DNA of 64,000 nt, from positions 28,202,201-28,266,200 of the forward strand of contig OX392527.1 in NCBI GenBank assembly GCA_947623455.1. Reading direction: 5' to 3'. The position numbers and the translations under genes are program-made. Origin of the DNA: Mimachlamys varia. Its lineage: Eukaryota; Mollusca; Bivalvia; Pectinida; Pectinidae. Positions 37,700 through 49,699 of the stretch are shown piece after piece. Below the pieces are notes generated by a model. That model was not told where the DNA came from. It did no database searches and worked only from the letters and a program-made list of their open reading frames with translations. Position 1 is the first letter of the stretch, and every line of letters starts with the position of its first letter.

Positions 37700-40600
37700 A
37701 ATACATTTTTTTATTTTGCACAAGTCTCCACAGGTATACTTGATGTACCTTAGTTATATACACATAACACACCTTTTCAGCATGATTTGTATTATGTTAA
37801 TACAAAACAAAATATCTAAATAAATGCATAAGCACAATGTTTATTATATCACATTCAACATATCAGCATTGAGACAAACTATAAAGCATATTTTTGAAAC
37901 TCTGGTTACTTTCAGTAAAAGTTTAAAAAGAAAATCAGTAGTATAAACAATCATCACAGAACAAGAAATATACTCATTATCACCGAAAATAAGAAATACA
38001 ATGACAAAAAAATATCGAATAAAAACATAATCAAATCAAGTTGTACAAATATGAAATACCTCCCAGGAAAAGTTGTACAAATTTGAAATACATCTAAAGA
38101 AAAGTTGTACAAGTATGAAATACCTCTAAGGAAAAGTTGTACAAATATGAAATACCTCTTAGAAACTTAATTGCCTTTTGACTCTATGATAACCAATAAA
38201 GCTTTTGCTGTGGAACCCATCTTACCTTATGATTCCAGTTTTATGTGTATACAGGTAATTACCCATTATGTTAACGTATTGACCATAACAGCCTCAGAAA
38301 CATCGGAAGCAAATAATTCACAAACAAAATAATTTAATACACTATTTTTTAACAGTAAATATTGATATATAATTGCAATATTAAAACATTTATGACCTAT
38401 AAAATGTTAATGCAAACCTTGAAAGTCTTTGTCATTGCACACAAGAAAACAACATCAACTCATTATATAAAAAAAAAATGCTGGTTTAACATAACATGTC
38501 CAACAGTTTAGACGATAACCACCCTGTGCTTAGTGTTCAATGGGAGATAACTGCTGCTCTAACATACATATGTACGACACAATGGCATACTAACACAAAG
38601 TTAACAATTACCACACATAAATATTATATATAAATGTATACATAATGTTATAACACATATACTAAAAGACTGGTGAACATTTACGGAATCCGACTGACTT
38701 GAAAATACAAAAAGAAACAAATTTCGTATCTGTTTTGAAATGTTTTGAAATTGGTTTAGAAAAGTAATCGGAAAGAATGAAATTACAGGACATGTCAGTT
38801 GTTAAAGCTATCTACTTGCCATATCTAAATTATCTCTTGCCCCTTACTATCCACTTAGAAACTGAAAAAAATACTGTTTAAGTAAGCTTTCCAGTACAGT
38901 TTTGTTGTCGTTAATTCCAAGGTTGGAGTAGACATCTTTAAAAAACCAAAATAAAGAAGGAAATGGAAAACATAATAACTATCTTACTACAACACTGTTG
39001 ATAGGGAACCTAGTAGTTTATGTGCGGACCCGAGATAACGACCTGAAAGTATTACTTTTTCATCGGTAAACCATTCAGTACCTTTAGAATCGTTTAAAGT
39101 TTCAATGTTTTTTTACCATTATCTCATTATAAACTACTTACATGATGGTTTGAATTTTGATTCACGCAATTATCCTCAATAAACTGATTTTCCACAAAAA
39201 GTATTCCGATTTATTTTATCCGTACTACCGGTATTCAGAAATGAACAACCATTATCACAACATTTAAGCAAAAGGTGAAGGTAAATAGAAATTTAACTGA
39301 AGTTTCGCTGTTTGTCGAACATTTCCCTAATATTGATATCTGTTCTTTATGAAATGTCATTTTTACACAGGCTTTGGAAAAGGCCGCTGGACGAAACTAC
39401 AGGTACGAGAGGAACAAAACGAATTTATCCTTATTGTCATATATTTTAGCAATGTACTTGATGCTTTGAATTTGACTATTAAGGCAATTAATACACAATC
39501 TGTTACAGATACAACAGTTGTGTTGTTTTTTTCTAATGTTAAGAGTGAATCATTCAAAGACAGGACGAGGAAAGAGTTTGTGATGAAACAGCGACAGGTA
39601 TGACCAAGTCATCTGATGATAAAATCTGCAAAAACACCTTATTTATTACTCCAGGTTATTGATGGTCCAAAGTCAACCGAGAATATCGGTCGTCAAGTCA
39701 AATCCAACTAATTTGTGATAACAATCTCCTGGAAGGTTGCGATCTGTATTTATGGGATAGGGAATAATGCATTCCTAAAAATCGTCTTTTAAGCATTGAT
39801 ATCAGCAATTTGTATTTGAAACCAGAGCTACGGTCTCATTTGGCCTTGGAAAGGGATCATACTCATTTGGTTACTAACAACAGGTCAATGAATATTTAAA
39901 AATAAGATTACTCAGAAAATGCGTTTTCCCTCTCCGAAAACATGAAATATGTTAAAATAGACATGGAGTAAAGAGAAATCTATCCCATTTCCCCATTCTT
40001 TAAAAAAAATCAATTTCTATGCATTCTGTAATCAACTTTAATAAGTGATAAAGATTGTTTGTGACTGCAGATGGCCGAACCAATTAGAAAAGTCATGTCA
40101 TCTGTATATGATTTGTAACAAATGAATGCACTGATTGAAGAACTAAGAAGTTTGTTTGTATGTGTACTATTATAGTACTATCACTTAGTGGTTTTTGTTT
40201 AAGAAGTCACCTGCCTCACTGTTCAAGTATATTCTTTGTTTCGTGTTAGCAAAAGATGGGTGTTCAGATGCAACAGATTGATCCTATAAACTTGTGATAG
40301 AAAATAACTGAGGGGGTCGGAAAACAGAGGCGACATGAATATAACGAATATTCCTTTGTTAGTTGTTTACAATGTATCTATGTTACCAATCAACCTGATA
40401 AATAACATATATAAATGTATACTGATACAAAGGCTTAGGATTTGTCACTTATGTCATTATAGCACTTTTCTATGGCTTTTGTTTAAAATGGACTGCTATC
40501 CTGGTGTTCCCAAATCAATATGTACACCGTGAGGATGAAGAGCGACCTTGGTGTATGTTTGACAAATCTCACAGATTGCCTCACCTCAATGTTTATCCAT

Positions 40601-42039
40601 GTAAGCTGGCGCATGGGGTATCCTGGATACTTTTAATCCGCTCATTATTGATAAATGACAGAGCCTTGATAAAACAAACGTGATAAAAGAATATCAAATT
40701 AGTTAATGACTGGCATTTAATATAAGTGTTTTGGTTACAAATACATGTTAAATGAGTCCATCAGTTGACTGTATCAAGCATTCTTTGCATCATTTGTAAA
40801 GCGTGTTAGATAATAAACGAGGTTGGTACTGTTGTTAACTAGTTCCCTAGATGTTCCATTATGCAATATTGTAATAAAGTCTAACCATTGATACATGCTT
40901 TCCGTTCCATTGTCAGTTTACCTGTTTGCTTAACTGGCTTCTACTACGGTTTTTTCGACTTCATTTTTTTTCCTAGATGTTACCAATGAGGCCATATTAG
41001 GTAAATGAGTGGTCTGTATCGGAATGATTTCTCGAACACATTACGGCTTATATGACAAACGCAGCCGAGGATATAACCAGGGACACGTCAGCATTTGACA
41101 GTTTGCTCTAAATTAAAGGCATAAAACTGTTTCTGTATCTTTGCAAACTTTTCCGTGTAGCATTCTAACTCAAACGTAAGCAGTTTATAATACAAAATGG
41201 TCAATCACGTTTAATCTTCAAAGGAAGAGATCAGCAGAAATTGGTCAATTAATTTTACCTGTAACAAACGAAATTAATAACGAGCCACGTGCGTTTGATT
41301 TTGTATGACATATTCCAAGTTTGTAGGAAATTCGTAGCGTTACCATTATATTGCAAGGGTGTCTTTATAGCACTTGACATGTGTACATATTGTAAATAAC
41401 GAAACATAAAATAAATTTGCAAATGAAGAACGTTACACATATTTATCAGTTAATAGTGTGATATTTCTACTGGAACAGGACTGACCGAGCTAATGACGCT
41501 TGTGTTGACTACAAAAATAGTAATTGACACAATCTTCTTTCAACAACAGACCATACATTGTATATTAACATACGTTACTGCACAAATGTGTAATATTAGA
41601 GTCACTCTCCGTAAGGAAAATATCCCATCACGATACCAATATCACACAAAGCAAAAACGAAGCAAAGCCGTTGGGCCAGACAGGCATATCCAATATTTAA
41701 AGTAAAAAAAACAATTGTATGTTCCTATAATATTACATGTGCGTGCTACACCCTGGAAACGATAGCTCTTCCAAACAAGCGACCTGTGTTTGCCTTGAAA
41801 TTAAATAAATCTAAACGATTCCACATTTATCAACGTTAACTTGAACGAAACATCATCTCATGGCAGTTTGTATTGTACACGGACAACTTGAACAACGGTG
41901 TCTTGTTTATAGCTGTGGAAGCATGCAAGATGTGGACTTTCCGACAAGTACAATAACTATAATTACTCAATATCTATAATACTAAGTACACTTTCATTTA
42001 TCACTCGAGATCTTTAATAATAACTAAGGAGAATTATAC
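37700..42039. other. No gene recognised (apart from the 32-bp repeat)
   Basis: AT-rich DNA. Frames at 39349-39603 (+), 40335-40532 (+) and 41493-41705 (+) have no recognisable domain. Confidence 0.35.
38039..38165. repeat. 32-bp tandem repeat, four copies
   Basis: gttgtacaaatatgaaatac plus ctctaaggaaaa repeats four times with a few substitutions. Confidence 0.88.
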
Positions 42040-44455
42040 ATACAATGTACATAACTCGAGATAACCATAATACTGACCTAGGAGTATTACACACCTCACT
42101 CGAGATCTATAATACTGACCTAGGAGTATTGTACACATCACTGGAGATCTATAATACTGACATAGGAGTATTATACACATCACTGGAGATCTATAATACT
42201 GACCTAGGAGTATTGTACACATCACTGGAGATCTATAATACTGACTTAGGAGTATTATACACATCCCTGGAGATCTATAATACTGACCTAGAGGCATTAT
42301 ACACATCGCTGGAGACCTATAATACTGCCCTAGGAGTATTATACACATCACTGGAGATCTATAATACTAACGTTGGAGCATTATACACATCACTCCAGAT
42401 CTATAATACTGACCTAGGAGTATTATACACATCACTGGAGATCTATAATACTAACGTTGGAGCATTATACACATCACTCCAGATCTATAATACTGCCCTA
42501 GGAGTATTGTACACATCACTGGAGATCTATAATACTGACCTAGAGGCATTATACACATCACTCGAGATCTATAATACTGACATAGGAGTATTATACACAT
42601 CACTGGAGATCTATAATACTAACGTTGGAGCATTATACACATCACTCGAGATCTATAATACTGACTTAGGAGCATTATACACATCACTGGTGATCTATAA
42701 TACTGACCTAGGAGTATTGTACACATCACTGGAGATCTATAATACTGACGTAGGAGTATTATACACATCGCTGGATATCAATAATACTGACCTAGGGGTA
42801 TTATACACATCACTGGAGATCTATAATACTGACGTAGGAGTATTATACACATCGCTGGATATCTATAATACTGACCTAGGAGTATTGTACACATCACTGG
42901 AGATCTATAATACTGACTTAGGAGTATTATACACATCCCTGGAGATCTATAATACTGACATAGGGGCATTATACACATCACTGGAGATCTATAATACTGA
43001 CGTAGGAGTATTATACACATCACTGCAGATCTATAATACTGACCTAGAGGCATTATACACATCACTCCAGATCTATAATACTGACCTAGGAGTATTATAC
43101 ACATCACTGGTGATCTATAATACTGACATAGGAGTATTACATACATCACTGGAGATCTATAATACTGACCTAGGAGTATTAACCACATCACTGGAGATCT
43201 ATAATACTGACCTAGAGGCATTATACACATCGCTGGAGATCTATAATACTGACGTAGGAGTATTATACACATCACTGGAGATCTATAATACTGACCTAGA
43301 GGCATTATACACATCACTGGAGATCTATAATACTGACGTAGGAGCATTATTATACACATCACTGGAGATCTATAATACTGACATATGAGTATTACACACA
43401 TCACTGGAGATCTATAATACTGACCTAGGAGTATTATACACATCACTGGATATCTATAATACTGACCTAGGAGTATTGTACACATCACTGGAGATCTATA
43501 ATACTGACTTAGGAGTATTATACACATCCCTGGAGATCTATAATACTGACCTAGGAGTATTATACACATCACTGGTGATCTATTATACTGACGTAGGAGT
43601 ATTTTACACATCCCTGCAGATCTATAATACTGACCTAGAGACATTATACACATCACTGGTGATCTATAATACTGACCTAGGAGTATTATACACATCACTG
43701 ATGATCTATAATACTGACATAGGAGTATTATACACATCACTGCAGATCTATAATACTGACCTAGAGGCATTATACACATCACTCCAGATCTATAATACTG
43801 ACCTAGAGGCATTATACACATCACTCCAGATCTATAAAACTGACTTAGGAGTATTATACACATCACTGCAGATCTATAATACTGCCCTAGGAGTATTGTA
43901 CACATCACTGGAGATCTATAATACTGACCTAGGAGTATTGTACACATCACTGCAGATCTATAATACTGCCCTAGGAGTATTGTACACATCACTGGAGATC
44001 TATAATACTGACCTAGAGGCATTATACACATCATTGATGATCTGTAATACTGACGTAGGAGTATTATACACATCACTGGTGATCTATAATACTGACCTAG
44101 AGGCATTATACACATCACTCCAGATCTATAATACTGACCTAGGGGTATTATACACATCACTGGTGATCTATAATACTGACCTAGAGGTATTATACACATC
44201 ACTGGTGATCTATAATACTGACCTAGGAGTATTATACACATCATTGATGATCTATAATACTGACCTAGGAGTATTATACACATCACTCGAGATCTATAAT
44301 ACTGACTTAGGAGCATTATACACATCACTGATGATCTATAATACTAACGTTGGAGCATTATACACATCACTCCAGATCTATAATACTGACGTAGGAGCAT
44401 TATACACATCACTCGAGATCTATAATACTGATTTAGGAGCATTATACACATCACT
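42040..44455. repeat. 42-bp tandem array, about 57 units
   Basis: The unit is ctggagatctataatactga plus cctaggagtattatacacat plus ca. The segment taatact-gacctagg-agtatta is an inverted repeat in most units, so the array is a row of potential 7-bp-stem hairpins. It is open on both strands over long runs: YTSLEIYNTDLGVL on plus for 447 and 341 codons in one frame, separated by a TGA at 43386-43388, and MCIILLGQYYRSPV on minus for 516 codons. A 3-bp insertion occurs near 43350. Variants (ctgg/ctcg/ctcc, gac/aac, agta/agca) are interspersed, consistent with exchange among units. Confidence 0.97.
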
Positions 44456-44665
44456 CATCTTGGATGCTACGAAGACGGACATTTTTGAATATGCTCATTA
44501 GTATGACTACTTGTTTTGATTGAGAATTATACCTCGTTTCTCACTTTGGGGTCATGAGATTAACATGGCCGGGGTCGTTAATGAAGCAGAAGACGCTTAC
44601 TTTTCCGTAACACTCCTTATTATTATTCCTTCTCTTGATACCTTTACATGGGTATCCATACAAAA
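44456..44665 (+). mobile_element. Retroelement tail fragment between array and receptor 1
   Basis: Carries the family 3' tail (gaatatgctcattagtatg, then a diverged deletion of the mid-tail, aatgaagcagaagacgctta). It directly follows the last 42-bp unit and ends about 20 bp from the stop codon of receptor copy 1. The 3' untranslated region of that gene would therefore run through antisense retroelement and then the array. Confidence 0.75.
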
Positions 44666-44685
44666 TAGCAGTAAAAAATGTTGAA

Positions 44686-46002
44686 TTATCCCGTGACAAG
44701 TGTAAAAAATATGATTGTTCCAATGAGATTAACAAATAAGAATATTACAAAATGAATCCCATCCGCCATTTTTGCTACTTTATACCACGTACACACATGT
44801 GTGTCAGCCGTCACCTTATTCCTTTCTCTCTCTAATGCATTCTCATGCAAAAGTTCACAACCATGAGTCGGCGATCCTTCAACGTTCTCTATCTGAAGAT
44901 TATGCTCAGCAGGTCCATTTTTAACAGCTTTGTTATCGTCATTCCCTTGTGGAAACGAATGTTGGTTTTTAGATTCAATCTTGTTATTACTGAAAACTAA
45001 CTGGAGAAACAATGTTATTTTGCGAATGCATTGTGGGATCGGCTCATGTCCATTGTCTTTACCATACGTTCTTATTTGAAATATGTTCACAATTACAATG
45101 AAAACACTGATTGAAAGCGTGAACAGTAAGTAATATGCTAAAATAGACACAGGTTGAGAAGAAGCCGGAATCTGGTCACTTACCACAGTCATATACACGC
45201 CGAAGGCCAATAGCACTGTCATACTGTATGATGCCCGTTCTCCCGAGTCAAATGGTAGAATAAACACGAACGGGTTGACTATCGCCAGCATGATGATTGG
45301 TATCACAACACTCACTAGAAAGCTAGCATGGCGTCTCTTGATAGTTATAGTGTAATTGGCAATGTCAAAAGTCTCCACCTGCCGGATTGTACTTGACCCT
45401 ATCACATCCCACTCACTGTTCACAGCATTAGACCGGAAGTACACAGTACGTGACGGTATTGTCAGCGTTACCTGTGAAGAAGAGTAACCCCACGGACTTA
45501 TGCTTAGTGTGCAGGTCTGCTGGTCAAATGGATATCGGAAAACATCTGGTGAACAGCTAGACTTCAAAAGTCCACCCGCTATCCATACCACTTCTCCTGT
45601 ATAAGTTACCGTCACTTTGGAATGTTTACTACCGACTGGACCAATAGAGTCGGCAGGATTAAGAAGAATCATTTCTGGCATCCAAATTCTGCCCTGATTA
45701 AAAGTGAGCGAAGTCGTATTCTCGTATGAAGCGGAATCCCATACCAAACTCTCGTCATTCCAAGAAATATTCAAGATGGCGACTATCGTAAACGTTCCAG
45801 TTACCTCATCAAAGTCGTTTATTGTGGCAACATATAAGTCCATACTTACACTGACTGGTTTAGTTTGATTAGCTACAGGACGGACATCTTGGGAATAGTT
45901 TGAGAACAAGTCTTGTAACAGTAGTTTTGTAGTTTCTATTGATGTGGTACTTGCAATATTTATATTGCACACAGTTATGAGCAGGAACATGAGCCTATCC
46001 AT
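44686..46002 (-). CDS. Cys-loop ligand-gated channel subunit, nicotinic-receptor-like (copy 1)
   Basis: Single-exon, 438-residue subunit of a pentameric ion channel of the nicotinic acetylcholine receptor type, expected in the plasma membrane. ATG at 46002 is chosen because it opens a signal peptide (MDRLMFLLITVC, cut near residue 18). The ligand-binding domain contains WNDESLVW (loop D), WMPEMILLNPADS (loop A), the Cys loop C150-C164 with YPFDQQ, and SPWGYSS (loop B). Loop C is short and lacks the paired cysteines of alpha subunits, so it may be a non-alpha or orphan-ligand subunit. M1 is about 225-250, M2 256-277 (GE-R at the base, Glu at -1 prime, Leu265 at 9 prime, Asp at 20 prime), M3 286-310, M4 about 418-437. 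The Glu ring predicts cation conduction. It lies in tandem with copies at 50.5 and 53.2 kb. Confidence 0.95.
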   Translation of the reverse strand: MDRLMFLLITVCNINIASTTSIETTKLLLQDLFSNYSQDVRPVANQTKPVSVSMDLYVATINDFDEVTGTFTIVAILNISWNDESLVWDSASYENTTSLTFNQGRIWMPEMILLNPADSIGPVGSKHSKVTVTYTGEVVWIAGGLLKSSCSPDVFRYPFDQQTCTLSISPWGYSSSQVTLTIPSRTVYFRSNAVNSEWDVIGSSTIRQVETFDIANYTITIKRRHASFLVSVVIPIIMLAIVNPFVFILPFDSGERASYSMTVLLAFGVYMTVVSDQIPASSQPVSILAYYLLFTLSISVFIVIVNIFQIRTYGKDNGHEPIPQCIRKITLFLQLVFSNNKIESKNQHSFPQGNDDNKAVKNGPAEHNLQIENVEGSPTHGCELLHENALERERNKVTADTHVCTWYKVAKMADGIHFVIFLFVNLIGTIIFFTLVTG

Positions 46003-46008
46003 GGTACA

Positions 46009-46093
46009 CGTCGACGACAAAGTGTTATAAAGACCACGTCGAAGGACAAGGTGTTATAGAGACCACGTCGAAGACAAGGTGTTATAAAGACCG
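46009..46093 (-). repeat. Triplicated 28-29 bp repeat in the leader of receptor 1
   Basis: Three copies of cgtcgaaggacaaggtgtta + taaagacca lie immediately upstream of the start codon (46009-46036, 46037-46065, 46066-46093), between it and the putative TATA box. They are absent from the leaders of copies 2 and 3. If transcribed, this is a repeated 5' untranslated sequence. Confidence 0.85.
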
Positions 46094-46147
46094 ACTAACA
46101 CAGGACTACGAGTTGTCGTACAGTTATGACAGCTTTCGTGGCATTCC

Positions 46148-46155
46148 CTATATAG
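46148..46155 (-). promoter_or_regulatory. Possible TATA box of receptor copy 1
   Basis: ctatatag on the minus strand, about 146 bp before the ATG. The pseudogene copy has tataaata at a comparable distance. Position and motif only. Confidence 0.35.
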
Positions 46156-46159
46156 TGTC

Positions 46160-48229
46160 CTATACATCGCTATGCCATTATATAATTAAGTTGTTATTGA
46201 ACTAAAGCAATGTTTGAATTACCCAGTGAAGGTTGTAGTATAATGTCTAGGCTTTATTTGTATGTGATTTAGCTTAGAGTACATTTAACGATGTTTTGTT
46301 TGTATCAAAATATTTCTTTTGATATTAATGTAACTATAGAGCTTTATTGTAGTGATGGCGCTAATTAAAACATAATTCGATTGTATTTTCAATATTAGTC
46401 TCAGACTACTAATGGTATGACATCGAAATTTGTGTTCAGCCGCGGTCAGAAAACGGAAGATACATTGTAGTTATCCTTCGATTTTTTTTTTTTAATCATG
46501 TGAATTGCATTGATAGTATTTCTCCCATTCGGAATGATATACTCAGGAAACTTTGCGGGAGGTTGAAACTTGCTAGCTTACCTAGGTGAGTGAATGATTC
46601 AGCAATACATTCTTCCCCTGCCTTGATTGCAAAACAGAGAAATCCTCAACCCTGGAGATGATATTCTTGTTTAACCATTGATCGGTTGATAAAAACACAA
46701 AAACAGCATCCAGTGCATTTCTGGTTAAATATGTCGAATATACTGCGAATATGATGAAAAAATATCATAAGAATGCATGAAATGATAATAATGAAATACA
46801 GAAATGTTATTGTTTTGCTCATCGTTTTTGCACTTTTTGCTTTATGCTTGTCAGACTTTGAACAAATCCCCGGTACAATTGAACACAAGGCCACATGTAG
46901 ATTATGAATATCGTTAGCCTATTAACTCTTAACGTCCTAATTTGCATAATGACAACCACGCTACAGGCTAGAAATCTAAAATATTTAATGAATATTTATG
47001 AAATTCTCATTGAGAACGTGATCATTTATTAACATATTGCCTAACATTGCCGATACACCACATACGATGATATGGTTTATGTAAATAGTCTTTCTTCCAG
47101 CATCGCTATTTCAAAGTGTTTCCAAGGCGGATATTTTTTAGATATATAGGTGATTTGGCCAAGATTGTACGGATGATCATAGTTGCAATAGTGGCACTGC
47201 TTGCATTCTTTGTCGAACCGTGTTAGTTGTTCCCGTTTTATAAGTTTGTTTCTTGTCTCGGCATAGTTCTCTGATGCCTAAAGTAAGTGATCTCTGTTCC
47301 TCATCCAACCTCTTACTCCAAAATGTTAGAGTATTCAATAGTAACGTACATTTTGCTTCCAAAATATTAGCTCATTCAATTCGATAAGCAGCCATTGGCC
47401 GTTACCCATATCCTACCTTTTACGAAATAATTCCTTAACATACATGTATCCGTTAATGAGACCCGTAGCCGTGCTGATAGTCCGCTGTCATTTTTTGTCG
47501 CAATAAGATAGAAACCTTTGACACGTGACGGTTGTGTTCGCAATGAAATAGTTCATTTTAATCACGAAATGTATTTTTAGATGTGAAAAAGTTTCAGGTT
47601 GTATCACACAGAGATTTTTCCGTGTATCTTGTTCAAAGATAAATTTTGTTATGTGACTGATCTTTTGGAACAAATTTCGTCTTGTTATCTGATTGATGGT
47701 GGAGGGGAGGTAACTGTTACAGCCGAGACACGATAGACTACAACGGCATTGATGTATGCTGGATGTGACAGTGGAAACAATGACAGCATTAAGTTCGTCC
47801 ATATTTACAGTTTTTTTATGGTTTTTCCCCCTAAATACAATAGGGAATCCCTGTACCTTCATTCATCTATCTTTTATTGTCGATAATCTACCTCTTTGTG
47901 TCCAAATAGTTTTCATTCCTTTTCATGTTTTTTCCTACTTCTTCATACATTAATTTCAGCTTGCATATTCCCAATTGTTGATACTCTGAATTGGATTGAT
48001 TGTGAATATAAGATGTTATCTATCTCATAGTTGTTATAAATTTTTGTTTTATTTTTATTTATCTATTATTATTTTATTTGTGTGTGTGTGTGGATGTGTG
48101 TGTGTGTGTGTGTGTGTGTTTCACCTTGTAGTAAAAACAAACAGATTAATTATTGCATTATATTCATGGTTAAGATTATAGCTTCCCAAACATTACAATT
48201 TTCTCAGTTTTTCGGTAAATAGTATTTGA
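46160..48229. other. No gene recognised
   Basis: Contains an 82-codon minus frame (46646-46894) with one strongly hydrophobic segment and a 124-codon minus frame (47488-47862) of unknown nature. A TG microsatellite lies at 48080-48120. None of the frames can be assigned. Confidence 0.35.
48080..48120. repeat. (TG)n microsatellite
   Basis: About 20 TG dinucleotides with one interruption (gga). Confidence 0.95.
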
Positions 48230-48705
48230 CTACTGCAAGACTTTTTAACTAGTCAATTCACTTCCAAATTTCTCTGGTCTTATTACATATAAAGAATAAA
48301 TGAATTTCAGCTTCATGAAATAAATGACAGAGTTTACATAAACCATTAGTCCGTCTCACGTTCAATACTTTGGCCTCTGCAGAGATTATGTTGTGCAAAA
48401 ATTTCCATTGAAAGTCCTTACATTTCGTTTTAATAAAAGATCAATTAGGTTGAAGAAGTCTAAGTCTAAATACTAACCCTATCTATGTCAATGTTGGTAT
48501 AATGCATCCCAGCCGTTTTGCGATTTGGGATAATAGTTCTTAATTCTTCTTTAATTTATTTGAATGTACATATATTGTATCATCGATTTGACCTGTTTTA
48601 ATGTGTAATTCATCAGTTATTAATTTCTGAAATTACATTGCTAATTGGTTTTAGTAGATTCTCCAGTAATTCTTGAGATTTTATGAAATCGTTCCTTTCT
48701 TCATT
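48230..48705 (-). pseudogene. LINE remnant, C-terminal zinc-knuckle region
   Basis: On the minus strand, 48425 to 48251 reads KCKDFQWKFLHNIISAEAKV, then LNVRRTNGLCKLCHLFHEAE and IHSLYVIRPEKFGSELT without a stop. FxWKxLHNII followed by LCxLC...H is the zf-RVT-like end of LINE reverse transcriptase proteins. Upstream (to about 48705) decayed, frame-shifted sequence continues, and the polymerase domain is missing. It is a different lineage from the 10.9-kb LINE remnant. Confidence 0.8.
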
Positions 48706-48807
48706 CCATGTGTTTTATTTTCATTATATTTGACTGTGTCCAGTTTTTGTTTACTCAAAAACGTCTTCATATAACACAAAGGTGCAAAATATTTCTCAAT
48801 AAGACAA

Positions 48808-49560
48808 AAATGGCGACCACAAAACTTGCTCATAGTAATAATCAATCTGCATCTCTCGAATCCAAGTGTTGTTATGTTTGTTTGTCAGCAGTCGACAATG
48901 ATCACGAAAATCTCGATATTTAGAGCAAGCCTAGAATAACGAATCAACTGCGACATGGAAACGCCATAGGTGGAAGAAGCATGGATGTAACTATCAAGAA
49001 ATGTTCACGATCAGAAAATTGAAATCGTCATGTTTATTGTATAGATTACTAGTACACTGTCAATGTTGGTCCTGGTTAAATTAGATATCAAGGTAACCAG
49101 TTGATGAAGAAGAGTCTGTTGTGTCCTTTATTTCAAGTTCAGAAGGGTATATACGATCATCTAGGTAAGCAAACTTATTGTTGTTTATAGACAACACATC
49201 ATCGTGAAAGTGAAAAAATAATGGCAAGGTGTCTGTTACCTGTTCTGATGAGTGAGATCTTCCACAAATTCAGCCTCATATGAAAACAAAAATAAGTCAG
49301 CTTAGAGCAGGGCACAGTTTGTTCCCATGGGAATGCCAAAAATCTGCTAGAAAATCTTTCTTCAAAACTCAACAAAAATTATGTCTACCCGGAATCAAAC
49401 GTTCGTATACGTCGTCGGTTTCGTATTGGCTTTGTTGTGTTTTTCACCAAGTATGTTCAAAGACAGCTCACTACCATATAGTTGTATCGTCGTCCACCTT
49501 TTTTGGAAAAGAAAGCTCTCATAATGAGAGATAGAAGACGTTCATATGATAGTGTACAGG
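48808..49560 (-). pseudogene. Antisense reverse transcriptase pseudogene of the probable Penelope-like family
   Basis: Reading the minus strand from 49560: IMRAFFSKKGGRRYNY, then a GIPMGTNCAPAL-like segment near 49330 (whose frame is broken), a degenerate DDVLSINNNKF near 49190, RIYPSELEIKDTTDSSSSTG near 49130, LYNKHDDFNFLIVNI near 49030, and the post-RT region to 48808. The tail is missing. Several stops and frameshifts. It sits between receptor copies 1 and 2 and is the most complete RT copy for the 5' half of the domain. Confidence 0.87.
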
Positions 49561-49699
49561 AAGGATGGAAAGGTCAAATAAAGTGATCGATAAAACATTT
49601 TTTTCGGAAGGTGTGCTCACGATTGATTAAAAGATATTTCGAGTTTTTTTTAATCCATATCCCGTTAATTCCACTTCTGGGGGTAACAATGTCACAATA

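Noticed and set aside
36941..37753. 270-codon open frame over the 39-bp array
   Set aside because: The frame survives a 2-bp deletion because more than one frame of the repeat lacks stops, which is not expected of a conserved protein.
46003..46020. Extending receptor copy 1 by six codons upstream
   Set aside because: The upstream codon is TTG, not ATG, and lies in the leader repeat. The ATG at 46002 begins a good signal peptide.
46646..46894. 82-codon frame with a basic stretch then a hydrophobic segment, considered as a fragment of a rhodopsin-type receptor (TM6-TM7)
   Set aside because: The resemblance rests on hydrophobicity and a basic loop only. No NPxxY or other diagnostic motif follows.
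47488..47862. 124-codon minus-strand frame
   Set aside because: No domain, no paralogue in the window and no expression-related signal. Length is within chance for AT-rich DNA.
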